A DNA stretch of 64,000 nt from Candidatus Anammoximicrobium sp. Its GTDB lineage: Bacteria > Planctomycetota > Planctomycetia > Pirellulales > Pirellulaceae. The DNA lies in contig JAAYYU010000011.1 in the NCBI GenBank assembly GCA_012515235.1, positions 1-64,000 of the forward strand. Reading direction: 5' to 3'. The notes under the pieces were generated by a model. The model did no database searches. It was given only the letters and a program-made list of their open reading frames with translations, and was not told the DNA's origin. The position numbers were made by a program, and so were the translations under genes. Below, in pieces: positions 54,101-63,234 of the stretch (position 1 is the stretch's first letter; every line of letters starts with the position of its first letter).

Positions 54101-55054
54101 TCAAAGGACGTCGGAGCGTGCCGAGCCCGCTGCCGGCTCGGCGCCCGCCGGGCGGTGCAGCGAGCCGACGAATTCCGCGACGGAGTCCACCCCCGCCTCG
54201 GCGAGAGCCGCCGGCAACGCGTCCAGCAGCTTCATCGTGACCGTCGGATCGTAGTAGTTGGCCGTTCCGATCTGGACCGCCGTGGCGCCCGCGACGAGGA
54301 ATTCCATCACGTCGTCGAGCGTCGCAATTCCGCCAATGCCCACCAACGGAATCGGGACGGCGCGGGCCACTTGGTAGACGCAACGCAACGCAATCGGCTT
54401 GATCGCCGGGCCGCTCAGGCCGCCCAAAACATTGCCCAAGACCGGCTTTCGGCGACGCCAATCGACGGCCATGCCCAACACCGTGTTGATCAGGCTGACC
54501 GCATCGGCTCCGCCTTCGGCCGCTGCGGCTGCGATGCCGGCGATGTTGGTCACATTCGGGGTGAGCTTCGCCAGAATCGGCAGCGAACAGGCGTTGCGGA
54601 CCGCGGCGACCAGCCGGCGGCACGAATCGGCGTCCGTGCCAAAATCCACTCCGCCCGTCACATTCGGACAGGAGATATTCAGTTCCAACGCGGCGATCCC
54701 CGCTTCGCGATCCAACTGCGCCGCCATCTCCACGAACTCCTCGTGCGTGCGGCCCGCGATGCTGACGATGATCGGCGACTGGATCGTCCGCAGATAAGGC
54801 AGGTGGTGGGCGACGAAGGCGTCGATGCCGTCGTTATCCAGGCCGATGGAGTTCAGCATTCCGCCCGTCGTCTCGACCGTCCGCCAGGGCGGGTTCCCCG
54901 GACGCGGCTGTTTGGTGATCGTCTTGGGCAGAATCGCTCCCAGCCGGTTCAAGTCCACCAAATGAGCCATCTCCCGCGCATAGCCGAACGTGCCCGAGGC
55001 GACCAGGATCGGGTTCGGCAAGCGGAGTCTTCCCAGTTGGACGGCGAGTGACAC
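54101..55054 (-). CDS. pyrD: Dihydroorotate dehydrogenase, class 1B-type catalytic subunit
   Basis: A GTG at 55054 is proposed: it places [20 protein letters not shown] at the very N terminus as in homologues and gives 317 residues; a TTG 45 bases upstream would extend it without support. Motifs: FMN-site [17 protein letters not shown], and NISCPN, whose Cys is the catalytic base typical of class 1 enzymes. [10 protein letters not shown] and GIGGI follow. It makes orotate in pyrimidine synthesis. Class 1B normally works with an FAD/iron-sulfur subunit PyrK; no pyrK gene is adjacent here. It lies upstream of trpS on the same strand, with 66 bases between. Confidence 0.93.
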   Translation of the reverse strand: MSLAVQLGRLRLPNPILVASGTFGYAREMAHLVDLNRLGAILPKTITKQPRPGNPPWRTVETTGGMLNSIGLDNDGIDAFVAHHLPYLRTIQSPIIVSIAGRTHEEFVEMAAQLDREAGIAALELNISCPNVTGGVDFGTDADSCRRLVAAVRNACSLPILAKLTPNVTNIAGIAAAAAEGGADAVSLINTVLGMAVDWRRRKPVLGNVLGGLSGPAIKPIALRCVYQVARAVPIPLVGIGGIATLDDVMEFLVAGATAVQIGTANYYDPTVTMKLLDALPAALAEAGVDSVAEFVGSLHRPAGAEPAAGSARSDVL

Positions 55055-55359
55055 GGGGGGCGATCTCGTGGTTGCGTGCAAGCGAAGACGCGGCAACAAG
55101 CTTCGTTCGCTCGCGTTGCCGTGTACGTGAACTCATGCTGCGCCGCAACGTTCACGCCCCGCGGGTCGGCGAGGGCCGTCTGTCGCGCCGCACAAGCAAC
55201 AATGTAGCGAGAAGCAGCGAGGTGGGCAATGTCGCGGTAGGGTTCCTGCGCACGCTGGACCGATGGCCGCCAGCAAAAACGGCCTGCACGATGAGGACGC
55301 GTCCATCCACTGCGAAACCGGCGCGGTCATACCCGCGTCGGACTGCGCAGCGGCACCAG
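55055..55359. other. Intergenic region upstream of pyrD
   Basis: 305 bases between the small lipoprotein stop and the proposed pyrD GTG. No gene, strong hairpin or repeat was found. Open frames running through it on both strands are short and not protein-like. Confidence 0.35.
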
Positions 55360-55578
55360 CTAGATCACGCCGCCGTGAACTCGATAGGGCGTCATATGGC
55401 TCGGTTGGTCCAGAAGCCAAAACCGCTCCCATTCCAGAAGGATATTCCGCATGTCCTCCGACGTGAAAATCAGCTGATCGGTACGTTTCAAAGGATCCCC
55501 GGAATAGATCGGGAGAAAACACCCGACATTCCCAGCGACGGCGACGCCTAGCAGCGCCGATAAGATGAGCCGACGCAT
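55360..55578 (-). CDS. Small putative lipoprotein, unknown function
   Basis: ATG 55578 has GGAGGAG ten bases upstream and gives 72 residues. The signal is MRRLILSALLGVAVAGNVGC, a lipobox-like end with Cys at residue 20, so it is probably lipid-anchored. The mature part is short: DPLKRTDQLIFTSEDMRNI, a Trp-rich LLEWERFWLLDQPSHMTPY and a HGGVI end. Proteins of this size and pattern recur in planctomycetes but I know of no function. The neighbouring genes give no further clue. Confidence 0.7.
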   Translation of the reverse strand: MRRLILSALLGVAVAGNVGCFLPIYSGDPLKRTDQLIFTSEDMRNILLEWERFWLLDQPSHMTPYRVHGGVI

Positions 55579-55723
55579 CACTTGACTCTCCTCCATGATA
55601 AGGAAGCGATGACTTGGCGGTGTGCCAAAAAAACCGGCCGCGATGGCCGTTTCCGGCTGTCCGTCTCCGAACGGATCGACAGCCACTCGCGGATTCGAAT
55701 CGGCCTAACCCATCTCCGATGGG

Positions 55724-56221
55724 CTACGGACTCGGTCCAACACCCGTTGCAGAATCCCTTTCCTCCGCACCTACGGCACCACCGGACGGTTCCGCCGACA
55801 CGGCCCGCGTCTCGGTCCCAGGTTCGCTCGCGTGACCCAACGGTTCAACTCGGTTTTCGTAAGACGGAGGCAAGCCGCCGATCGCGTCAAAACTCGTTCG
55901 CTGCACAAGTGTTGCAGCTTGTTGCCGACGATCACGTTGCTCGGCTAGCACGCGGACGCGCTCCTCCATCTCCTTGCCCGGTTTGAAGGTCACGACCCAC
56001 TTCTCCGGGACGTCTACACGCTGTCCCGTGCGCGGATTGCGCGCCTTTCTCGAGGCCCGCTTCTTGACCTCGAATACCCCAAAATTACGTAACTCGATCC
56101 TGCCCTCCTCCACCAACGCCTCGACGATCGCGTCGAACGTCTTCTGGACAATCTCTTTGGTCTTGAGTTGGGTCAGTCCGAGTTCCTCGGAAATCGTCTT
56201 TACGATCTCTTTCTTAGTCAC
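55724..56221 (-). CDS. HU/IHF family DNA-binding protein with C-terminal extension
   Basis: A GTG at 56221, preceded by GGGAGAG, is chosen because the HU fold then begins at once ([18 protein letters not shown]); 165 residues. The first ~90 residues are a complete HU/IHF domain: [20 protein letters not shown] is the DNA-binding arm with the conserved Pro. The following ~75 residues are an unusual Glu/Arg/Ala-rich tail, about doubling the normal length. Expected role: bending and compacting DNA in the nucleoid. The tail may modify DNA or protein binding; eukaryote-like or planctomycete variants with tails are known in general. Confidence 0.85.
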   Translation of the reverse strand: MTKKEIVKTISEELGLTQLKTKEIVQKTFDAIVEALVEEGRIELRNFGVFEVKKRASRKARNPRTGQRVDVPEKWVVTFKPGKEMEERVRVLAEQRDRRQQAATLVQRTSFDAIGGLPPSYENRVEPLGHASEPGTETRAVSAEPSGGAVGAEERDSATGVGPSP

Positions 56222-56481
56222 GACTTGACTCTCCCGTGACAGTGGGGTCACGCGTCCTTGCAGCAGCTCTCCAAAAAATGTGACGAACGCCCCAAGTGTA
56301 AATCCCGCAAGAATTAGAGTCAAGGTCAGAGACCGCTTGTGTCGCTGTTCACTGTCCCTCGATTATCGGCGTCATAACCGGCAAGCTTTAGCCAATCGCT
56401 ATAATCATCACGAAAAGCACGCCGCCTTCAGGGCCGACAAAAACTCGCTACCGTCCGACCGGATGACGGCCGACGGGGACG

Positions 56482-56910
56482 TCAAATTCGAATCACGGCT
56501 CGCAGCGATTCGATCTCGTCGCGCGAAAAAAGACGCCCTTTTCCGCTGCCGCGACAGACTTCGCAAGTCCTTTCCCAGTCTTGCGGACTGCGCAGATTCG
56601 AGCCCCAGAACGGCCAACTGCGGCACTGGCGGGGCCTGGCTTCATAAACCTTGCAGCGACGATTCTGGCTGTCGAAGAACACGCAGTCCCCGTTTGGAAA
56701 TTCTCGTAAACTCTTTCTCATGCCTATGTTGCGAACGTAAAGCTGTTCAAATTCCGCCGTGCTTTCACAGCCCAACACCGCGGACAAGGCCGAGATCTCC
56801 TCCTGATTCACCCAAACGTATCCAGGAGCCCCCGTACAGCAGTCGCCGCAACCGGTGCAGGCAAAGCGTAAGCCTTCTGTGTACCAAGGTTTAACAACAT
56901 TTTCAGACAT
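56482..56910 (-). CDS. YkgJ-family cysteine-cluster protein
   Basis: ATG 56910, with AGGAAAAA upstream, gives 142 residues. An N-terminal CTGCGDCCTG cluster and later C residues in GDCVFFD, CKVYEARPRQCRSWPF and CEVC form the Cys set of the YkgJ (zinc- or iron-chelating) family, a group thought to bind a metal or iron-sulfur cluster. Cytoplasmic; no signal. The role is not established. An alternative start 27 bases upstream is possible. Confidence 0.85.
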   Translation of the reverse strand: MSENVVKPWYTEGLRFACTGCGDCCTGAPGYVWVNQEEISALSAVLGCESTAEFEQLYVRNIGMRKSLREFPNGDCVFFDSQNRRCKVYEARPRQCRSWPFWGSNLRSPQDWERTCEVCRGSGKGRLFSRDEIESLRAVIRI

Positions 56911-57071
56911 TTTTTCCTGCCGCTGTATCAGGCCCATCGAGTTGAAGCGAACGCATCGGCCCGAAACGTAACATTCCCGCCGGCCGCTGTCGATGCCCGA
57001 CAGGCCGACGCGAGGGGATGCTGGGCACCCGTCCCAAACAGAGCGCAACCGTCTCGAAGTGCTCATTTTTC

Positions 57072-57127
57072 CTTACGGTTGCTCCAACGCAGCCCGGAGC
57101 CAGTCCCCTTTTTCTAGCAGGCTGCTA
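57072..57127 (-). repeat. Dispersed element family 1, copy E (left half, inverted)
   Basis: On the minus strand it reads AGCAGCCTGCTAGAAAAAGG, then GGGACTGGCTCCGGGCTGCG, matching the left half of copy D. The right half is absent. It lies just upstream of the gene at 57187. Confidence 0.6.
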
Positions 57128-57186
57128 AGCTACAGAAGCCGAGGTCGGTTGGGATACGCGTCCACCGTGTCGGCTGGAGGTCTGCA

Positions 57187-58734
57187 ATGCGACTGGTTGT
57201 TCTTCTGTTTTCGGGAACCGTGACAGCAACGTTGCTGGCAGGCGGCTTCGCTTCAGGTCGGGCGGCGGCGCAGTCGGGCGGGGAGTTCGAGATTCGGGTG
57301 ACGGACGAGGACACGGGGCAACTGATTCCCGTCCGCATGCACCTGAGGGACTCACGGGGCAAACCTGTCAGACCTCCGAAGCTATCGTTTTGGCACGATC
57401 ACTTCATCCTGCCCGGCAAGGCGGTGCTGGCGCTTCGTCCCGGCACGTACACGTTCGAGATGGAACGAGGCCCGGAGTATCGCATCCGCACCGGGAACTT
57501 CGAGATCCGTCGTGGTGATGCGGACAGCCGCGAGGTGACGCTGCAGCGTTTCGCCGACATGAAACAGGAGGGTTGGTGGTCGGGCGATCTGCACGTCCAT
57601 CGCCCGGTGGGGGAAATCGAACTGCTGATGCAAGCGGAAGATCTGCACGTTGCGCCCGTCATCACCTGGTGGAATGCCGCCAACGCCTGGGCCGCCACGG
57701 CACCTCCGACGACGCTTCTCAAACGCTTTGATCAAAATCGCTTCTACCACCTGATGGCGGGCGAAGATCGGCGCGGCGGCGGAGCTTTGCTGTACTTCAA
57801 CGGCAAACAGCCACTGCCGATCGCCGACGCCGAAAGGGAGTATCCCAGTTCATGCCACTATTTGCGGCTCGTCCCGGAAGATCCGCACGTCCACGTCGCC
57901 GCGGAGAAGCCCTTCTGGTGGGACCTGCCGGTCTGGATCGCGCACGGCAAGATCGACTCGGTGGGGCTGTGCCACAGTCACATGCAGCGTGACGGCATGT
58001 CCGACGATGAAGCCTGGGGCAACCCCCGAGACCGGCTCCTGTTTCCCACGCCGCACGGCAACGGACTATGGACACAGGCCATTTACTACCGGTTGCTCGA
58101 TTGCGGACTGCGGATTCCGCCCTCGGCCGGCAGCGGCTCCGGCGTGGCTCCCAATCCCGTCGGTTACAACCGCGTCTACGTCTGCTGCGGCAAGGAACTG
58201 ACGTACGAGGCCTGGTGGGAGAACCTGAAAGCCGGCCAGGTCGTCGTGACCAACGGGCCGTTGATTCGTAATCCGCGACTGAACGGCAAACTGCCAGGAC
58301 ACGTGTTTCAAGCGGACGCAGGCCAATCCTTGAGTCTGGAAGCAACGCTCAATCTGTCGGTGCGCGACAAGGTCGATTACCTGGAAATTGTCAAGGACGG
58401 CAAGGCGGTCCATCAGGTGCGTTTACAGGACTGGGCGAAGGCCGGGGGACAACTGCCGCCCGTCGAGTTCGATCGCAGCGGCTGGATCCTGATCCGCGCG
58501 GTGACGGGCCATCCAAAGACCTACCGCTTTGCTTCGACGGGCCCCTGGTACGTCGAAATCGGCAACCAGCGGCGGATCAGCCGCAAGGCAACCCAGTTCT
58601 TTTTCGACTGGGTGTACGAGCGGGCCCGCCGCCTGGAACTGCCCGTGGGCGAGAAACGGGATGCGGTGATCGCGGATCACCGCGCCGCACGGGACTACTG
58701 GCACCGCCTGCTCGCGCGGGCCAACGCGGACTGA
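57187..58734 (+). CDS. Secreted CehA/McbA-type metallohydrolase (PHP-like)
   Basis: ATG 57187 has GGAGG six bases upstream and a signal peptide ending near ASGRAAAQ; 515 residues. An N-terminal beta domain (~30-125) resembles a carboxypeptidase-regulatory fold. The PHP-like core starts with WWSGDLHVHRP (HxH metal motif, about residue 138) and includes WIAHGKIDSVGLCHSHM. This matches the CehA/McbA family of PHP-related hydrolases. Likely a periplasmic phosphatase, esterase or similar; substrate unknown. Confidence 0.8.
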   Translation: MRLVVLLFSGTVTATLLAGGFASGRAAAQSGGEFEIRVTDEDTGQLIPVRMHLRDSRGKPVRPPKLSFWHDHFILPGKAVLALRPGTYTFEMERGPEYRIRTGNFEIRRGDADSREVTLQRFADMKQEGWWSGDLHVHRPVGEIELLMQAEDLHVAPVITWWNAANAWAATAPPTTLLKRFDQNRFYHLMAGEDRRGGGALLYFNGKQPLPIADAEREYPSSCHYLRLVPEDPHVHVAAEKPFWWDLPVWIAHGKIDSVGLCHSHMQRDGMSDDEAWGNPRDRLLFPTPHGNGLWTQAIYYRLLDCGLRIPPSAGSGSGVAPNPVGYNRVYVCCGKELTYEAWWENLKAGQVVVTNGPLIRNPRLNGKLPGHVFQADAGQSLSLEATLNLSVRDKVDYLEIVKDGKAVHQVRLQDWAKAGGQLPPVEFDRSGWILIRAVTGHPKTYRFASTGPWYVEIGNQRRISRKATQFFFDWVYERARRLELPVGEKRDAVIADHRAARDYWHRLLARANAD

Positions 58735-58938
58735 GGGGGGCCCCTGCAAGGCCGTGATCCGGGCCCACTGCCTCTGCTCCTGCCCCCGGTTGCTTCGACA
58801 GACGCGGCCCCCGTCCGTGACGGGCGTTGTCCTTGCCGCGGACGACAGGCTCGACAAGTTGCATTGCACCGAGTATACCAGGGCTGTGCAACGGGACGCC
58901 GTTGCAGTCGCGTGAGTCCCTTGGTAAGGATGACGAGC

Positions 58939-59649
58939 ATGAGACGAGCGTACAGTTCCCGTCGGCTGGGGTCTGCCTGGCTCCTGATGTGGGTCTGCTT
59001 CACGGCTGCCGCCCTGAAAGCGGACGAGCCGACGCGGGAACAGGCACGGCCACACGGCGTGCGCGTTCCTGTCCCAAACGAGGCGATTCGCGTGGACGAC
59101 GGGGACACGATCGTGATCGCCTGGAGCCAGACTCAGGTGGAAACCGTGCGCATGTTGGGAATCGACGCGCCCGAGACGCAGCATGTGGAACACGATGTCC
59201 CGTTCGATCAACCGTTCGGCCCGGAGGCAAGGGCCTTCGTCCAGGGCGTCCTCGCGGTCGCGGAGCGGGTCGAACTTGTGCGGGCCGCGATGCTGGACAC
59301 CTACGGCCGGACGCTGGGTTATGTCTTTGTCAACGGCACGAACGTCTCGGTGCTGATGCTGTCGGCGAAACTGGCCGTAGAGACGGTCTCGGTGTTTGGC
59401 GACAACGGGTTGCCCGAACCCGCCGCGGCCTGCGTGGCCGCTGCCGCGGCCGCCGGTCCCGTTCCGTTCGAGTCTCCGTACCTGTACCGCAAGCGGATGC
59501 GCGAGGTGGCCGAACGGATGCGCGCCGACGGATTGCTCCCGCCCAAGAAGCAGCCGGCAACGGGACGAACCGGAGCCGGGCCGCAAGCCGAGAACAACCG
59601 TCCTCGACCGTTTGTTCCGGCGGCGCGGTCAACTCCCCCGGCGCCTTGA
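58939..59649 (+). CDS. Secreted thermonuclease (SNase) family protein
   Basis: ATG 58939, with AAGGA ten bases upstream, gives 236 residues with a signal peptide (GSAWLLMWVCFTAAALKADE). The SNase domain holds VDDGDTIVIAW, VRMLGIDAPETQ (Arg and Asp of the active site) and DTYGRTLGYVFVNG (second catalytic Arg). A C-terminal ~60-residue Pro/Lys/Arg-rich tail follows. Expected role: calcium-dependent degradation of DNA or RNA outside the cytoplasm. It is followed by a long repeat-rich intergenic region. Confidence 0.85.
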   Translation: MRRAYSSRRLGSAWLLMWVCFTAAALKADEPTREQARPHGVRVPVPNEAIRVDDGDTIVIAWSQTQVETVRMLGIDAPETQHVEHDVPFDQPFGPEARAFVQGVLAVAERVELVRAAMLDTYGRTLGYVFVNGTNVSVLMLSAKLAVETVSVFGDNGLPEPAAACVAAAAAAGPVPFESPYLYRKRMREVAERMRADGLLPPKKQPATGRTGAGPQAENNRPRPFVPAARSTPPAP

Positions 59650-59845
59650 CTCGTGCATGCTTGCCGACTCCTTGGTATCATGGGGGGCGAACGGGTCTGG
59701 ATCGTCTTCAGGCCCGCTGCAGAACGGTAGCCTTTGGTGAGCAACGGAGGCCGAAAGGACTTCCCGATTTCAGTGGAAACTGGCGGCATGCCGGGGACGT
59801 CGCCGGGTCACATCACGGGGTCCGAGGCTACGTTGTTGGGCAGTC

Positions 59846-60140
59846 TGGCCTGCGTCATCACGCTGCTCGCCAGCGCGGGACGCTGTTCAAAACCAGAGCG
59901 AATCCACCAAGAAATCGGTTGCTTCGCCACCACGTTGCTTGCCAGCGTGGAGCGGTGTTCGCGGTGATCGACACCGTGATCGCGACCGACGTCTGGTCGG
60001 GAACATGCCCCACGCTGGCAAGCCGCGTGGCGGCCGAAGAGGTCGCAGGGCGGGGCGATGTCTGGTTCTGAACACGGCTCCACGCTGACAAGCCGCGTGG
60101 TGGCCGAAATCCGGTAAGTTATTTCGGCCACCGTTGCTAA
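59846..60140. repeat. Array of about five degenerate hairpin repeats in both orientations
   Basis: Direct copies at 60008-60038 and 60079-60109 share CCACGCTGRCAAGCCGCGTGG followed by YGGCCGAA; their similarity extends about 20 bases upstream (GTCTGGT...GAACA). Inverted copies lie at 59924-59955 and 59846-59880, and a partial inverted one at 60121-60140. Each can fold as CCACGC/GCGTGG with a 9-base loop or a variant. Spacing is irregular and there are no spacers of constant length. Confidence 0.65.
60099..60132 (+). terminator. Strong hairpin in the leader of the ceramidase-like gene
   Basis: GGTGGCCGAAAT (60099-60110) and ATTTCGGCCACC (60121-60132) form a perfect 12-bp stem with a 10-base loop, 38 bases before the start codon. 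It is made by juxtaposed direct and inverted repeat copies. A role as attenuator or mRNA stabiliser is possible; there is no T-run. Confidence 0.55.
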
Positions 60141-60169
60141 GAAACCTATCCGCAGACTTGGAGACAACC

Positions 60170-61657
60170 ATGACTTCCATCCATTCGCTGGACGGTCTGG
60201 CGGTGCTGTATCGGCTCGCCTCCTCAGGGGCTGTTGTGTTGACGCTGATCCTGGCGTCGTTTCCCTCCATCGCGACGCCGGCGGAATTGTGGATCGGGGC
60301 GGCCACGGCCGACATCACTCCCGAAGCACCGGCAGCTCAGGAAGGCGTGAACGTCGCCACCGCGATTCGAGACCGCTGTCTGGCCAGCGTGCTGGCCTTG
60401 GAGTCGCGGGACGGCGACCGGGTTCTGGATCAGGCGGTGCTGGTTTCGTGCGATTTGTGCATTCTGCCCGGAGTTCAGGAGGGATTCCGCCAGTATTTGG
60501 CCGCTCGCCAGCCCGGCTTCGATCTCCGCAAGCTGTCGTTGGCCGCGACCCACACGCACACCTCGCCGATGGTGCTCAAGAGTCCTTACAACGACAAGGA
60601 CTACGGCGACGCGGTGCAGCCGAAGGACTACCTGCCGTTCCTCTTCCAGCGGATGGGCGACGCTGTAACACAGGCCTGGAAGAGCCGGGCCGCAGGGGCG
60701 GTGGCTTGGGGTTTGGGCCACGCCGTGACCGGCCACAATCGCCGCGTGGTCTATCGCGACGGGACGGCCAGGATGCACGGCAACACGAACGATCCCAACT
60801 TCAGCCACATCGAAGGCTATGAGGACCACGCCGTCGACATTCTCTGTTTCTACGATGACCAGCGGCGACTGAAGGCCACGGCGATCACGATGGCCTGCAC
60901 GGCCCAGGCAGCCGGCGGCCCGGTCATCAGCGCCGATTTCTGGCACGACGTGCGCCAATTGCTTCACCAACGGTACGGACCATCGCTGTGTGTGCTGGGA
61001 TTCGTAGCTCCGGCGGGCGACCAGACGCCCAGGGTCCAGTTCCGCAAGGAAGCCGAGGCACGCATGGAGCGGCTTCGCGGATTGGATCGCGCGCAGGAAA
61101 TCGCACGCCGGGTCGTGGCGGCGTTTGACGACGTTGCCCCGCTGATCGCCAAAGATATTCGCAGCGACGTGCCACTGGTCCACCTGGTTCGGCAGGTCGA
61201 CCTGCCGGCGCGGATCGTCACGCCGGCCGAATACGAGGCGGCGAAGAAGATCTGCGACGAGATGGACGCCAAAGAAACCAGAGGCCACCGCGAGTGGTAC
61301 TGGCGGGGCTACCAAGGCCTGATCGTCGAACGCCACTTGGCTCAGCAGAAAGGCGAGTGGAAGACCTTCCCGATCGAGATGCACGTCCTGCGTCTGGGCG
61401 ACGTGGCGATGGCCACCAATCCCTTCGAGTTGTTCCTCGACTACGGCATCCAGATTATGGCCCGCAGCCCGGCTCCGCAGACGATCCTGATCGAGTTGGC
61501 CAGCCCCGCGGGTTACGCCGGCTACGTGCCCACGCCCCGCGCCGTCCAGGCCGGAGGCTACAGCGCGGAGGTCCTGGTCAACATGATCGGCCCGGACGGG
61601 GCGCAAGTGCTCGTCGACCGGACCGTGGAGGCCATCGGCGAGTTGTTCAAGAAATGA
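60170..61657 (+). CDS. Exported neutral/alkaline ceramidase-like protein
   Basis: ATG 60170 has GGAGA six bases upstream and an N-terminal hydrophobic export segment (SGAVVLTLILASFPSIATPA); 495 residues. The core begins LWIGAATADITPEAP, typical of neutral/alkaline non-lysosomal ceramidases, and has the metal-site segment AATHTHTSPM near residue 125. Also seen: VSCDLCILP and GHNRRVV. It lacks the C-terminal beta domain of full ceramidases, so it may act on another amide. Planctomycetes have several such proteins; the substrate is unknown. Confidence 0.72.
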   Translation: MTSIHSLDGLAVLYRLASSGAVVLTLILASFPSIATPAELWIGAATADITPEAPAAQEGVNVATAIRDRCLASVLALESRDGDRVLDQAVLVSCDLCILPGVQEGFRQYLAARQPGFDLRKLSLAATHTHTSPMVLKSPYNDKDYGDAVQPKDYLPFLFQRMGDAVTQAWKSRAAGAVAWGLGHAVTGHNRRVVYRDGTARMHGNTNDPNFSHIEGYEDHAVDILCFYDDQRRLKATAITMACTAQAAGGPVISADFWHDVRQLLHQRYGPSLCVLGFVAPAGDQTPRVQFRKEAEARMERLRGLDRAQEIARRVVAAFDDVAPLIAKDIRSDVPLVHLVRQVDLPARIVTPAEYEAAKKICDEMDAKETRGHREWYWRGYQGLIVERHLAQQKGEWKTFPIEMHVLRLGDVAMATNPFELFLDYGIQIMARSPAPQTILIELASPAGYAGYVPTPRAVQAGGYSAEVLVNMIGPDGAQVLVDRTVEAIGELFKK

Positions 61658-61672
61658 TCCCGCACCGGCCCT

Positions 61673-61772
61673 GACAGCCTGCGGCAAGAAGGCGACTGGC
61701 TCCAAGCTGCGCTGAAAGAGTCTAGGAAAGACGGCCACCGCGAGTTGCCCGTCCTCCTGCTTCAACAGGCGG
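61673..61772 (+). repeat. Dispersed element family 1, copy D (complete)
   Basis: Starts GACAGCCTGCGGCAAGAAGG, holds GCGACTGGCTCCAAGCTGCG and GACGGCCACCGCGAG, and ends CTTCAACAGGCGG. It fills the whole gap between two convergent stop codons, reaching the stop of the minus-strand gene. Suggests a role as a bidirectional terminator or a tolerated insertion. Confidence 0.7.
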
Positions 61773-62942
61773 CTAGACCTTGATGAAGACCTTCTTGCGG
61801 TGCATCCAGAACAGACCCAGCCAGATCACCGCAAAGGCCGCCAGGGCTTCCACAAAATCGCTCCACGGCCCCGGCCCCACCCAGGCGCTCAGGCCGCCTT
61901 CAACGCCGATGTTGCGATTGGTCGTCCAGCCCTTGACGAAGATGTTCCCGATGTTGCGGAAATCAAACAGGTGGGCCGCCATGTACACGGCGATCGAGTT
62001 GCTTCCGATGACCACGAAAAAGAAGGCCCACTTGCGAACGCCCGCCAGGTCGATGAGCAGGTACAGCAGCGCCAAGACGCCGACGCCTACGGCCCCCACA
62101 AACAACACCCACGAGCCCGTGGTCACCGACACGATCATGGGATACCATCGCCCCCAGACAAGGCTCAAAGCCAGACACCCCAGGGACATCCCCGCCAGCC
62201 ACCCGATCTTGCTCAACGGAGTCTTCGCCGACCTCAGCAACTGGCCGGCCAGCGCGCCCAGCAGGACGATGCAACTGGAGGCCATCGGCAGACTGAGAAT
62301 CCAAGTGAAGGTCCACTTGACGGGACGCAGGTCGCCAAGAACCAGGTCGTCTACATAGCGCGGGAAGTTGACCTGCGGCGTGAGGATGCCCGCTCCGTGA
62401 CCGGGCACGGGCGCCAGCAGGATCAAGGCCCAATAGCCCAGCAGCAGAGCGGCCAGGGCGGCCACCTGCCCAGGAACGCGAAGGTTCAGGATAATCAGCG
62501 AGGCGACCAGATAGCCAATGGCGATTTCTTCCAGGACGTTGTTGAAGAGATAGAACCTCGACCGGTCCAACAAGAACAAATGACCGCCGGCAATCGTCCC
62601 CAGGAGAAACAGGATCCCCGTCCGCCGGAAGATGTGCGAGTACAGACGCCGCTTGCTGTCGTCCAGGCTCAGACGCCTGGCGAACGCCAAGGGCATGGCC
62701 ACGCCGACGACGAAAATAAACAGCGGCCGGATCAGGTCCTTCACGTGAACCGGGTCGCCCCAGGCCGAGTAACGCAACTGTTGGCCAAGCGCCTGCGCCC
62801 AAGGGTGATCGATGGCGGCGAACAGCGCCCGGAGGATTCCGGCGTGACCGATCTCGCCGTCGGCGAGCAGGAAGAACATGACCAGACCTCGCATGGCGTC
62901 AAGCGCGTACAGTCTTGTCGTGGCCGGTTTTTCTTCGAGCAT
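61773..62942 (-). CDS. Multi-pass membrane acetyltransferase-like protein (HGSNAT/DUF5009-like)
   Basis: ATG 62942 has AGGAG eight bases upstream; 389 residues with about ten predicted membrane helices. It opens RLYALDAMRGLVMFFLL, the pattern of heparan-alpha-glucosaminide N-acetyltransferase-like proteins (related to DUF5009 and the acyltransferase 3 fold), followed by RPLFIFVVGVAMPLAFARR. The family moves acetyl groups across a membrane to amino sugars. This fits the amino-sugar and uronic-acid theme of the neighbourhood, though activity is inferred. The adjacent gene converges from the left and repeat D fills the gap. Confidence 0.75.
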   Translation of the reverse strand: MLEEKPATTRLYALDAMRGLVMFFLLADGEIGHAGILRALFAAIDHPWAQALGQQLRYSAWGDPVHVKDLIRPLFIFVVGVAMPLAFARRLSLDDSKRRLYSHIFRRTGILFLLGTIAGGHLFLLDRSRFYLFNNVLEEIAIGYLVASLIILNLRVPGQVAALAALLLGYWALILLAPVPGHGAGILTPQVNFPRYVDDLVLGDLRPVKWTFTWILSLPMASSCIVLLGALAGQLLRSAKTPLSKIGWLAGMSLGCLALSLVWGRWYPMIVSVTTGSWVLFVGAVGVGVLALLYLLIDLAGVRKWAFFFVVIGSNSIAVYMAAHLFDFRNIGNIFVKGWTTNRNIGVEGGLSAWVGPGPWSDFVEALAAFAVIWLGLFWMHRKKVFIKV

Positions 62943-63234
62943 GGCAGACTCCTGGGTAATCTCGCACGCCCCGATGAACTGCGGGGGGCACCGCGTACGC
63001 GTCAGGCTTGTCAGGGCAGGGGGTGCAAACAGGCGGGGGCGCGGTAGGCGGTCCACAGAGCTCCACGACGGGCAGAGCGAGCGCGATTCTACCCAGTTGC
63101 TTCGCACGCCGTCAACAAGCCAGACTTAACGTCGCGAGAAGTGAAACGGATTTCCCGGTTTTGGCTCGGCCGCAAAACCGACGGCTGACGTCGTGCCGCT
63201 CCCAAGTCGTCCGACGATGCCTGCGGGAAGAGTG

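Larger units (their letters stand above)
59650..60169. other. Repeat-rich intergenic region before the ceramidase-like gene
   Basis: 520 bases holding about five degenerate copies of a hairpin repeat (59846-60140) and a strong 12-bp-stem hairpin at 60099-60132. No gene is supported. The leader of the downstream gene ends with GGAGA before 60170. Confidence 0.55.

Noticed and set aside
59846..60140. Hairpin repeats considered as a CRISPR array
   Set aside because: Irregular spacing, mixed orientation, degenerate units and no cas genes.
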